64,000 nt of DNA from Tanytarsus gracilentus. Lineage: Eukaryota > Arthropoda > Insecta > Diptera > Chironomidae. The notes under the pieces were generated by a model. The model had not been told where the DNA came from and made no database searches. It was given only the letters and a program-made list of their open reading frames with translations. The position numbers were made by a program, and so were the translations under genes. The DNA is taken from NCBI GenBank assembly GCA_038502055.1, contig JAXRKN010000036.1:558001-622000 (forward strand), given 5' to 3'. This document shows, piece after piece, positions 48,650-59,428 of this stretch; positions within the stretch are counted from its first letter, which is position 1; each line of letters starts with the position of its first letter.

Positions 48650-50568
48650 ATGGGACTGAATTATACGAAACGTCAGTGGCTAATTTTAGCCGTAATGGGA
48701 ATGTCTGATTTTTTTAATGCAATCTGTGTCAGTCTTCAGGTATGTTAAAAACTTTATACTTCTCGTCGACGGCCTGTTACGAAGTGAATTTTTGTAGGCG
48801 CCATTTTTTCCAAAAGAAGCTGAACTAAAACATGCGACAGCGACCGAATATGGATTAGTTTTTGGGGTGTTTGAGCTCGTCGTGTGTCTCGCGTCGCCTG
48901 TCTATGGACAATTTTTAAATCGCATCGGACCCAAGGTGGATTAGATTTTTATTTCTTAACCCCCAAAAATTTAAAATCATTCCACTTTATAGGCACTTTT
49001 TAATGGAGGAGTGTTCACCACTGGTACGTCGGCAATACTTTTTGGTCTATTGGACCGCGTACCCGGACACACAATGTTCATCACACTGGCGTTTGCCATT
49101 AGAATCGTGGAAGCTCTGGGCAATGCCGCATTTTTAACTGCCAGCTTCACAATTATCGCCGCTGAATTTCCACAGAGCGTCGGCACCTCTTTTGCGACTC
49201 TCGAAACATTTTTCGGTCTAGGATTAATTGTCGGACCAATGGTGAGTGTCATTTGTAATTATCAAGCGCCATTATTGTTGTGACTTTCGAGAAAGTAAGG
49301 ATCTCGGTCATATAAGCGATGCATATTTTGCGTGCAGTGTCAACTTAGTGATAATTTAATGTCCTCTTATCAATTTAATTATAATTTTTTCACAGCCTCC
49401 CTCGGCCATGTGCTCCCATTCATTCAGCTTTGATTAATTATCTCAATTTTAATTGATTGTTTTCTTCTCTTAAGGTGGGTGGCGCACTTTATTCAATTGG
49501 CGGGTATTACTTGCCGTTCGTTGTTCTTGGCTCGGCATTGTTCACATGCGCCATTATGACACTCTTAATTTTACCCGAAAATCAACCGATGGAGAGAAGA
49601 GAAAATGCTCAAAAAGTTTCAATGCTGAGTCTCTTTAAAATTCCTGGAATTCAAGTTTGCAGTCTCGGCATTGCATCGACGAGTGCGTCAATAGGTTTCA
49701 TTTCGGCTACACTAGAGCCACATTTAAGACAGTTTGCATTGTCTGCGATTCTGTTGGGCGTGATGTTCGTGATAAATGGAGGTGTTTATGCTCTCTTTGC
49801 ACCATTCGTCGGATATTTTGTCGATAAATTCAAGACACCGAAAATGATTTCATTGTTTGGATCGATTTTCATCATTATTGGATTTTCATTGATTGGTGAG
49901 TGGAGCAAAAAAAGTGCTCAATAAATAATAAATTCACCTACTTCTACTTTCAAATAGGTCCCGTCACGTTTTTGCCCTTCGAAACAAACTTAATTGCCGT
50001 TATAATTGGTCTAATATTTCACGGTATGGGCATTGCATTTCTACTCGTATCAACATTCACAGATGCATTGAGGACGAGTATTCAAAATGGATTTGAGGAA
50101 GGAATCGAGACTTATGGACTAATTAGTGGTCTGTGGACGAGTGTTTTTGCATTTGGAGCGTTTATTGGGCCCTCAATTTCGGGATATCTTTTCGATCATT
50201 TGGGCTTCAGGAGTTCCGTTTATTTCATCATAATTCTTCATGCAATTGTGTCAGTCATTTTCATCTTTTACACGGCCTTCTCGAATCAGCCGAGAAAAAT
50301 GTATAAAGAACTGTCGGCCGAAGATAAAATCATTGGCAAGAGTACAACAAGTCTCAGCAGACAATCGCATAGTGGCTCACTTTCCTCACTTAACATTCCA
50401 ATTCCAATGACAATGAACAACATGGTGATCGCATCGAGTTTTGGCAAAAATCACTGGCAACGAATGGAGGAGCAAAGCTTGGGTCTCCTCAGTGACATTC
50501 GAGACGATAATTATGGCGCGATCGGATGGAATAGCGAACATGAACCGCTTCGTGAGACAATCGCATAA
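48650..50568 (+). CDS. SLC18B1: Major facilitator transporter, SLC18B1-like
   Basis: This is a 12-helix MFS membrane protein of the SLC18B1 group (vesicular polyamine/amine transporter-like). Exons 48650-48739, 48798-48935, 48993-49241, 49475-49895 and 49958-50568 give 502 aa. Family signatures seen are EYGLVFGVFELVV after helix 1, ILFGLLDRVPG, the loop FATLETFFGLGLIVGP, and NGFEEGIETYGLISGLW in the C-terminal half. Hydrophobic segments alternate with short loops as expected. The cytoplasmic tail from about residue 410 is long and Ser-rich (SLSRQSHSGSLSSLN) and contains LGLLSD, a possible sorting region. The substrate is inferred from family only. AATAAA lies at 50703. Confidence 0.88.
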
Positions 50569-50702
50569 ACTTCTAGCTCAAACTTTTTTCTTTGTATTTA
50601 AACAAACTGACAAGATTAATTTTAATTGCAATTGTAGAAAAAATTTCAAGTTCCACCACAACAACGAGACTATTTATGTAGATTTTAATGTTTTTTTAAA
50701 TA

Positions 50703-50708
50703 AATAAA
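50703..50708 (+). terminator. Poly(A) signal of the SLC18B1-like gene
   Basis: AATAAA 135 bp after the stop codon. Confidence 0.5.
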
Positions 50709-50815
50709 TGACGTGTAAAGAATTTTTTTTGTCTCCATTCTTATCAACGGCGCTAATAAAAAGGCTAACGATCGTTTTATGTCTCACTTCCAGTCATTTC
50801 GCCAAAATTAATAAC

Positions 50816-51808
50816 AAGGGGTCCCCAACTCCCATATAAATCCATATAAATTTATATGGAATTTATATGGATATAAAATTTATATGCCATATAAAATTTA
50901 TATGCCATATAAAAATTTATATGGCATATAAATTTGTATGAAAACATATAAATTTATATGGATATAAATTTTATCATATAATTTTATATGATTTATATGG
51001 ATTTTATATGGAAAAAATGTTTTTTATTATGAACTTTAAAAAATTATTTTAAAATGAATAAAACAGATATTTAAGTTGAATGAAGTAACGATTAAAGTCA
51101 ATTCAAATCAATTGCGGATTTTATGTGTAAATTTGATTTATTTTTTCTGAGCAAGATCAGTGAAGTGAGTCTGGTGCTGGAAGTGAGATCCAGTCAATAT
51201 AAATTTCAGTGCTAGAAGTGAGCTATCAACGTACGATGGAGCGCTGCAAGTGAGATCCAGTCAACGTAAGATCCAGTGCTGGAAGTGAGATCCAGTCAAT
51301 CTAATTTTCAGTGTTGGAAGTAAGATCCAGTCAAATTAGGTCGAGTGCTGGATGACAGTTCTTGTGGAACCAAACTTAAGTTCCAGTGCTGCATACAGTT
51401 TGGTTCCACAAGAACTGTCTCCAGCCTCGTCCTAATTTGACTGGATCTTACTTCCAGCACTGAAAATTAGATTGACTGGATCTCACTTCCAGCACTGTAT
51501 CGTACGTTGACTAGATCTCACTTCCAGCACTCCATCGTACGTTGACTGAACTCACTTCCAGCACTGAAATTTATATTGACTGGATCTCACTTCCAAAATT
51601 GCAGCTTATATTGACTGGATGTCACTTCCAGCACCAGATCTCACTTCACTGGATCTCACTTTCACAAAATTTTAAAGATCCATATAAATCCATATAAAAA
51701 TTTATATGCCATATAAATTTTATATGACCATATAAATTTTATATGGCATATAAATATTTATATGGCATATAAATTTATATGGATTTATATGGGAGTTGGG
51801 GACCCCTT
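50816..51808. mobile_element. Palindromic foldback element, about 1 kb
   Basis: The termini are inverted repeats AAGGGGTCCCCAACTCCC (50816) and its complement ending at 51808. These are followed by long ATATAAATTTATATGG-rich arms and then tandem units of about 40 bp built on CTGGAAGTGAGATCCAGTCA in the left half and their complements in the right half. The centre is a hairpin, CAGTTCTTGTGGAACCAAACT (about 51357) against its complement (about 51397). ATTAATA occurs just outside both ends, a possible target-site duplication. There is no coding sequence. It lies between two convergent genes. Confidence 0.8.
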
Positions 51809-51915
51809 GATTAATAATTGAATGCATGACAGATTGTCGTGACTTTTTTTTTCAATAATTAAATAAGAATTTTTTTTATGTAGTTAAATTTTCAATACAT
51901 AGAGAGGAAATTTTT

Positions 51916-54266
51916 TTAAATGTCCGCAAAGAGTTTTTCACCCTCGGGAAAAGGAATTGTTGAATTTTTCGAGAGAAGCGAATAGATGTAGGGTAGAAAG
52001 TAAGATTTCTCGTTTCCCTCCTCATCCACATATTTAAACCGCAAATCAGCAAATTTTCTTAAGCGATCCGAGCTCCACTGACTCGATCCCTTGCTTATCA
52101 CCTCATAAACTTCCGTAACACCCAATTCGCCGTTATGATCTGTATGCGAGAGAGAAATTTTTGTAGTAAACTGATAACGAGATGCATATTTTTAATATTA
52201 ATTACCTTGAACACGCTGCAGGCGACTCGTGAAAAATCCAATTACCATTTCAATATTCTGAATAATGTCCTGGAATGCTGGATTACTTCGAAACACTTCA
52301 AAAACGTTTTTCTTATAAAGAAGCGTGTATACCAAGTTGGGACAGTACACAAGCTGATTCGATAGACACGAGTTGATTATTTCTAGCACCATACGTAAGA
52401 CCTCCTCGAGCACCGACAAGTCTTGCATCTATAAAATGTTTATAAACAATTTTACGATTAGTACGTATTACGAGTGACAAATTGCAGAGGCATGCAAAAC
52501 TGATAAGAATGCTGATTTAGTTACTTTCTAATTTTTATCAGAAAAATTTTGCAACAATGACTCACCACGTCTTCGGCAACTTCGACTGATACACTTGTCT
52601 CCGCTCCCGCCATCCCATCCGTCTTCTTCATCTCTTCAAGTTGTATTTGGAGTCTGCCATATTTTTTAGCTAAAGTTTCAAAGAGAGAAACTAGCCTTTG
52701 AGACACGTACGGGTGCAAGTAACGAAATTTAGATGACATATTGGCCAAGCATGCAAGACAATTTGTGTGCAAATATTTATCGCGAACTTTAAGCATATTA
52801 TATTGAATCGTTCGTATGATCACAAGCACAATAAGACCGCCTAATGAAATTTCCGAAATTGAGCGTTCCGTGTACCAGAGCACATTTTTCAACATTATCT
52901 CATGGACATTCTTGTTGAAGCCATCGTCTTCGCTCAAAATTAGAGTCACAATGAGTGACATGTAAATGTGATGAGACGAAGAATCGGGAGCGTTGTATAG
53001 AATTTGGAGGATAGGAACAACCAGCTCTTGTAGATTCTGTTGGCTCATAACGAATTTATAGAAACGCTCGTTGCGATGAAGTAATAGATAGAGCAACAGC
53101 GTGGTTTGATCTAGATGTGTAATTCTACAGATCGATTGATAAAGTCCTGCGTAGTCGATTTTAAAGGAGCCTGCATTGTCTTCCTTGTTGAATTCCGTTG
53201 AATTGGAGCAATTGAAAAGGCTATAGCGGTAAGGATTATTTTGTAAGTCCACCGAGTCGTCGGCATTGTGATTGGTGAGGATAAGAATCAGCATCAAGCT
53301 TTGATTTGCAAGTGGATAATTTTCCTTGAAACTTTTCGGAAGCTCTTCACTTTCCGGTGTCTTCTTCGAAAATGTCAGCATTGACCAAAATGACTCGGCC
53401 AATCCGAAAACAAAAGATCCTCCAGTGCTGAGATGACCATAGGGCCCCAAGGCTGGCGATGGAGTCATGCGCGAGACAAAATGAAGAAGTGTAGCCAACA
53501 GTGTCGACGCATACTGGCACTGATAAATTGTCCTGAATATTGTTGAACGTTCTGTCGTCTGTTGATTGTGAAGATACACCGAGCAAAGCACCAAAATCAC
53601 GTTCACACATTCGAGATGAAGATGATAGGTGTAGTCCTTGAGTGGAATAACACAAATTATATTGAAAATCGATTCAAGAAACGTGTCAAATTTAGATCCG
53701 TCAACTATTTTCGTTGCGGCATTAACGGCCGCTATCTTTGTGCTCTCTTCAATCGTCACCGCCACTTCCGGCGATTGTGCTCCGTTCGCCTCGGCTGTCT
53801 TTGGAAGCGCCTCAAAGTGTTGTAATAATAGAAATTCACTTCCTATCTCCAGTATGAATTTGATGAGAACTCGAAGGACATACACGGCATTGTAAATTTT
53901 GTAGACATGGACGTGGCTGAAAGTTAATTAAATATTAATTGTGTAATATTATGAAAAATAAAGTTATTACCTTTCCGTATCCGAAAGTGACAGCAAGTCG
54001 CTCGTTTTTCTTAAAAATACAGTAATTAAAGATCCAAAATTTCCACTCGATAAATTGCTCTGAATGAAACTTTCCAGAAACGGCTCAAGCATCGAGTCTA
54101 AGTTGAGTTGATCATCGCTACTTTTAGGATTATGTATTGAAAATTTAATAAATTCATCCCAAAACTCATTATTGTCTGCTGGTATGTGCGCTTTGCCGGC
54201 AAATCGCTTAAGAAACTCGTTGGAATTCAGATCGACCGGCTTACTAACGTTTACATTTATGCCCAT
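51916..54266 (-). CDS. DYM: Dymeclin (Golgi-associated protein)
   Basis: This is a peripheral Golgi membrane protein needed for Golgi organisation and trafficking; human mutations cause Dyggve-Melchior-Clausen disease. Exons 54266-53971, 53916-52566, 52428-52206 and 52139-51916 give 697 aa; human is 669. The N-terminus MGINVNVSK fits N-myristoylation (Gly2), as known for dymeclin. Family blocks include PLANQSLMLILILTNHNADDS, TTLLLYLLLHRN, LTEDDGFN-like LSEDDGFNKNVHE, TIQYNMLKVRDKYLHTNCLA, VLEIINSCLSNQLVYCPNLV and, near the end, RKFADLRFKYVDEE. A non-conserved insert lies at about residues 130-160 (AEANGAQSPEVAV). The gene is mostly helical repeat in character, with no signal peptide. Confidence 0.95.
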
Positions 54267-54584
54267 AATACTCTCTAATCACACGATTTTACTAAAAAAT
54301 TAATTTATTTTCTCGAACTGATGACTCGACTTGAAAACTGAAGCGAAACTACAAAAGTGTAGGCGTGAATAAAAGTTTGTTTACTTTTTTTGAAAATTTC
54401 CTGGAACTAATTGAAAATTTAAATAATTCTCTTATTAAACTTTATTGCTTTAATTCAATTAAGAGCAATAAGTTAACAAATAATTTAAAAATCGCACGTT
54501 AATTGAGAGTGAACACTTTAAGTGAAGCAAAAAAAAACATAAATAAGAAAAAATTTCTTATAAGAATAATTTAAAACTAAAAAA
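54267..54584. promoter_or_regulatory. Divergent promoter region of dymeclin and MEA1-like genes
   Basis: A 318-bp AT-rich gap between the two start codons. No TATA box was assigned. Confidence 0.4.
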
Positions 54585-55022
54585 ATGGGTCCAGATCCTG
54601 AAAAATTAAAGCGAGATAACTTTCAACAAGGTGATTTAATAATAAATCAAATGGAGGAAGAACAAATGGACGTGGATGTTGAGGAAAATATGGGCTATAT
54701 GCCTTTACAAGATAATGATCATGAACTTCCAGCGAACGATTGCACTGACGATGATGATGAAGAAGAGGAAGGAAGTGACGACGAAAATGAATATACATTC
54801 CAGGCAGCTGATGCTCCCTCTGACGTTATTCCCATCGTGACGTCATCCGCTCAAGCCGAAATATGGAATGCACCACGGCCAAATCCAACTGCAATAGAAC
54901 TAACGAAAGAAAGATCACAACAAATAACTCAGATAATGAGTAAAATAAACCTTCCAAATCCACCAGCATGGATAAATGACATCAGCACTGAAACTCTAGT
55001 GAACAGGTTGAAGAACCAGTAA
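54585..55022 (+). CDS. MEA1: Male-enhanced antigen 1 (MEA1)-like protein
   Basis: A small acidic protein of 145 aa with no intron. It resembles the MEA1 family, whose molecular role is poorly known. Supporting features are the GYMPLQDNDHE block (GYxPLxxDxE in the family), a strongly acidic middle run (DDDDEEEEGSDDENE) and the C-terminal MSKINLPNPPAWINDIS block, matching the SLPAPxxPAWxxEIS pattern. The ATG at 54585 follows an A-rich leader (CTAAAAAA), which fits insect start contexts. It has no signal peptide or membrane segment and is likely cytoplasmic or nuclear. The identification rests on these two short blocks. Confidence 0.75.
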   Translation: MGPDPEKLKRDNFQQGDLIINQMEEEQMDVDVEENMGYMPLQDNDHELPANDCTDDDDEEEEGSDDENEYTFQAADAPSDVIPIVTSSAQAEIWNAPRPNPTAIELTKERSQQITQIMSKINLPNPPAWINDISTETLVNRLKNQ

Positions 55023-56860
55023 AATAAACCTCAGTAAGATTTATGTTAATTATTTTTTTTTTCGATTAATTCAAATATATTATATTTTTATTCTTTTATA
55101 AGATCACAAAAAAAATTATAAATTTATGCCATTAGTATATATAAACATTTTTCTCTCTCTGAATTACTAAATGCTAAATTGTGTAAGAATATTAATTAAT
55201 TTTCTTGAGTTATCAACGATAGAAAAATGAAAATAATAAAAATGGTAACAATTAGTTAGCTTGAACATAATTTGTAGGTGTGTGTGTATTGAGACTTTTG
55301 GCAAAAAGCTAAGGCTTAGAAAAAATGAAATTATCATATCACAAGAAAGACCTATGTTTGGATAATAATGATTAGCAATGAAAATTCACATGAACATCAT
55401 CATCAAATCTATCACCATAATATCTATTAAAAATTCTACCTGAATATATATATATTTTTTTTCACCAATATTATCTAGTAAGTATAAGTCCTTGGGTGTT
55501 TTTATTTATCATCATCGTTTGAGTTATGATCGAATTTCTTCGCAAAAATTATTTTCTCCCCAAAAATGTGAAAATTAAAAATTAGGAAATTGATTAGCAT
55601 GAGGATTGTACTTAGAGTGGAAATAAAATCATAGCCGTTAATAAATTGCAATTTTTTTTCATCTGAAGGATCAACTGTGGCATAAACTATATAATTAAAA
55701 AAAACTTTTCAAGAGTAAAAAATTCGCAATTCCATGATCCAATATAATATGCTGCACTTCTAGGTAGTTAAACATTTCTCATCGTATTACACATATACAC
55801 ACGAAATATTTGTAGGAAAAGAAATGAAAGAAATGCTTATGACTGACTCAATAATAATTATTATGCAATCGTTAGCTGTTACTTTTCTCGTGTGGCGTCT
55901 AGCTTCTCTGTTTTTTTTTGCCCGCTCTCACACCGTCTGCAGTCATAATCATTTCGTTTTAAAAAAACGTGCATACATGTTAAATGCAGAAAAAACTCTA
56001 ACACTAAAGTTATGCTCGCATCTCACTATAAGATTAATTTTTTTTGTGTGAATTTTCATTATAATTATTATATATTTTCTTTAAACATAAGCAAAAGCGA
56101 AGGAATTGCTCTTTTTTTAATTCGTTAATTTTTTACCATTTAAAAAAATATTTTCTCTTTTTTTCTTGCAAATATTATTCTGTTGCTATTTTAAAGTGAT
56201 CTCGTGTGTTTTTAATAATTTTTGATCGCTATAAAAACCTTTTTCTTCTGCTCATAAATTTCCATAAAATAATCATTTTCTGTCTACTTTCATTCAATTC
56301 TTTGCGGCAGCACATTTTAAATCATATGAGAAAATCATCGCACATATTTCTCATGTGGGGCAGCGGATTGCTTGTAAAAAAGTACGAAATGATCGATTAG
56401 TGTTAAGGAACTGTGAAATGACTTTTAACAGATATCTCATATACGTGATGTTGTGTGTCAAAACTTATTATATTCGGTCTCGATATAAAGCAGACATTTA
56501 TGAATACACCATTAAAAGATCATCTTCTCATATGATTTACGCTAGTACTTTACTACATGGCAGAGGAAAATTTAAGATCCACGTAAATTGGTCATGTCAG
56601 TGAATTCTGTTTCACGATTATATGTTGGTGGTAATATTTATGCGAAATGCGTACGTCTATTTCATTAGTTGTCACAATTATTTAAACTTTTTCCACTCAA
56701 ACATTTGCAGGGGGGAGATTTTTCTTTTAAAATTATGTCACATATTTTTTAACTTTTAATTTTTTTTTGATTAACACTCAGTTAATTATCTGTGCTTGAT
56801 TACTTTAGAAATTCTTACGGTGTTTTTTTTGATGTTAAAGTGCTTGAACACTCAAGTCTA
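55023..56860. other. Long AT-rich convergent intergenic region
   Basis: About 1.8 kb between the MEA1-like and makorin genes. It contains homopolymers, an ATATATAT run near 55446 and short low-quality reading frames, but nothing recognisable as a gene, tRNA or repeat family. Part of it may be 3' UTR. Confidence 0.4.
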
Positions 56861-58297
56861 TTAGAAGAATTCGAGGAAATCTGAATCATCGGAATCAGTT
56901 TCGGTGAAGGAGAACGTATCATCGAGATTGGCTTGCTGAACTACACGATGTTCGAGGAAGTTCCAGAACATAAAGCTCTATAATTGTTTAAATTAGAATG
57001 GAAAAGCACTTAGAAAATTAAATAGAAACTCACCGATAGAGTTTCAAGTTGGCCTAGTTGATTAAGAGCACGTTTGCGAGTGGGCTCACCGACATCGACT
57101 TTTTTGCCGTCCATCAAACAATGACGATAGAAGCACTTGTTTCCAAATGGACATGTCCCACTTCCCTAAAATTAAACCATTTTAAGCACAACGATTATTA
57201 ATTAAAATTATTATAATTTACCTTCTTGAAATACTTGCAATCTTTTTCTGATAGCGCGTTCTTATACTTATCGATGAGCTTGTCTTTCTCTTCCTTACTA
57301 TCGACCCAAAATGAACTTGGACACACAAAGTCGGAGCAGACGCGGCACTCGGGACACGCTCGTATGATTTTGTTGTCGAATTGCTTGGCCTGTCGCCACG
57401 TTCGAATGCATTCGAGGCAGAAGCAATGCGAGCAATTCGGTAGAATTCCAAAACGCTGCTCCCGACCATCTTTCTCCCACACAATGTCGAAACAAATGCC
57501 GCAAGTCTTCTCTTTTGAGCGTTGAATCGAAAATGCGAGTTCCATTTCCTTTTCGTGCGCCGCAATGCATTCTCTTTCGTGTTTCTTCCGTTGTTCGCTG
57601 TCGAGCGGATCTAGGCAAGATTTTAAGCACAACTCGCACAATTCTCCGTGAGCATACGGACATGTCTCGAATGAACGACAAAATCCACTCTTCATGAGGA
57701 ATGGACACAGCACTGACTCTTCTGTGTGGTGTTGCTGATAGTTCAATTCATCGTCGGCTTCTTGATTATTATATTGACGATTTGCATTCACGACATCAGC
57801 GTAAGATTTGGGCGGATCGTTAGAATCGTAGTCTTGTTTAATAAATGTAGGCACAAAAACAGGAGCTTGAGGATTTAAAGCGGGAGACGAATCATTACAA
57901 CTATTATTATTATTATTAAACTTGTTGGTGCTGTCTGTTACGGCTGAAAATAAATAAAAAATGTCAATAAAGTCGACAGATGTGTGTTTATGCGATCGTT
58001 TAATTAAAATGTGTGCCTCAAAAATAAACTAAAGAAATACATCCATAAGGGTTACGCGGTGAAAGTCATTAAATAACTGAATGTGGACACACAAAGTGCT
58101 TCGATGGAAAGAAAAAAAAGTAGGACAAATGAATTTGTGTGTGCGATGAGAATAATAAATAAACACTCACCATCGTCATGAATGAATTTGCAATTGTTCC
58201 CGAATTTGCAGTTTGGAAAGAAGCGACAGGGAATATTTACGCGATCGCTAGAGAACGCTGTGATGGGCCGAAAGACGGTGCTGGATGTCGAAGCCAT
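56861..58297 (-). CDS. Mkrn1: Makorin RING-finger E3 ubiquitin ligase
   Basis: This is a ubiquitin ligase and RNA-binding zinc-finger protein of the makorin family. Exons 58297-58171, 57943-57222, 57165-57034 and 56977-56861 give 365 aa. The domains in order are a C3H1 finger (CRFFPNC...CKFIH, residues about 25-40); a low-complexity Asn run and the KSYADVVNANRQ linker; a second C3H1 finger (CPFLMKSGFC...CPYAH); the makorin Cys/His motif (CELCLKSC...HERECIAAHEKEMELAF); a C3HC4 RING (CGICFDIV...CSHCFCLECI...CPEC); and a third C3H1 finger split by an intron (CKYFKKGSGTCPF...CFYRH). The acidic C-terminus (TETDSDDSDFLEFF) fits the family. Vertebrate makorin-1 is longer and has two N-terminal fingers. 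The reading frame stays open upstream to 58435, but that part encodes a microsatellite and looks like 5' UTR. Confidence 0.93.
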
Positions 58298-59428
58298 CGT
58301 TAAATTCGATAATGTTGTAGAAATTGAATTTATAGGATTGACTAATTTCTTCGTTGTTGCGTATTCAACTTCTCTCTCTCTCTCTCGCTTGTTTTTGACA
58401 CTACCAAAAAACTTCCAGTTGAGATTTACAAGCACATGGTCTGATAACTTCTTGTTCCTCTCTCCAATCGACGTCTGTTGCGTGTAATCGCAATTGGTTG
58501 TAATTTGATGATGTGCTGTAATTCTGAGAAATTCCTTCTTTTGTTATTCTGGTGTGTGCGAGACGAAATTTTTTCGATTCTTCAATTTCCTCAAAAATTT
58601 CCACCACACGATGAAAATTTCGGATGTAACTTGTCGAATAGAATTTTGTAATGACTTTTGAGTAGATAACTATGATGTAGAAATAAATTTAACTTTGAAT
58701 TTTGCGAAAATATTTTAGAGCTCGAAATGTAATGTGAAAATCTTTTGTCTCTTTTCCTCTCGCTCGCAAATTGAGGGCTCGAAAGAGGGGTCGGAATTGA
58801 GAGTTTAAAATAACTGTAAATTTTATTAAAAATATATTAATTTGTTTTTATTTACAAGTTTTTTTAAATATTATGATTTTAAAATGTCTTTATTTATTTT
58901 TAATTTTGATAGTTAAATTTAAAAATAAATTATTGCCACATTGCCAACCCCTCTCTTGATTTTCCCGTTGCTTTAAAATTTAAAAAACCCGTTAGAAAAA
59001 TTTCATAATTAACTTTAATAATTTCAATTAGTAAAGTTTCAAAAACCTTAATTTAACATTAAATTCACAAAAATAATAAGATTAAATTAATTATCTCTTT
59101 AAAAATAATAAAATTTGTTAATCAATTTGGCATTAAAGTTTTATAAAAATAACGGCCGCAAGTAATTCAAACGGTTTCCGAGGGAAAAGTAAAAGTGTAG
59201 AAAAACCCATCAAAAAAAAAGATAAGTCCAAAAAGTTTCAGTAATATTTTTTTCAATTTTTAACCACCAAAACGACACATTTGTGGACATACGGATAGAT
59301 GATCCTATCAATCCACCGCTATATTTCGCATTAATCATAAAGTGAACGATCTAGGGTTGAAATTGGGTGGGAAATATTAAAGTAGAGTGTTCCGTGTCAA
59401 TGAAAATAGAAATTCATTAAACGCCGAA
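58298..59428. promoter_or_regulatory. Divergent region between makorin and the PPCDC/zinc-finger gene
   Basis: About 1.1 kb of AT-rich sequence containing the 5' ends of both genes. It includes a CT microsatellite at 58370-58386. No other gene was recognised. Confidence 0.4.
58370..58386. repeat. CT dinucleotide microsatellite
   Basis: (TC)n run of about 17 bp in the presumed 5' UTR of makorin. It is open in frame with the makorin start and would encode a run of Arg/Glu if translated. Confidence 0.8.

Noticed and set aside
55023..56860. Search for tRNA, snRNA or a hidden gene in the long AT-rich gap
   Set aside because: No cloverleaf signatures (GGTTCGA-type T loops), no splice-compatible conserved frames; short frames such as 55824-56051 are composition artefacts.
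58298..58435. Upstream in-frame start for makorin
   Set aside because: It would add a CT-microsatellite-encoded Arg/Glu run; the ATG at 58297 gives a start close to the first C3H1 finger. Kept as a caution only.
59387..59428. Earlier GTG start for the chimeric gene
   Set aside because: Non-ATG starts are rare in animals, and the ATG at 59429 gives a domain start equivalent to that of the intact PPCDC.
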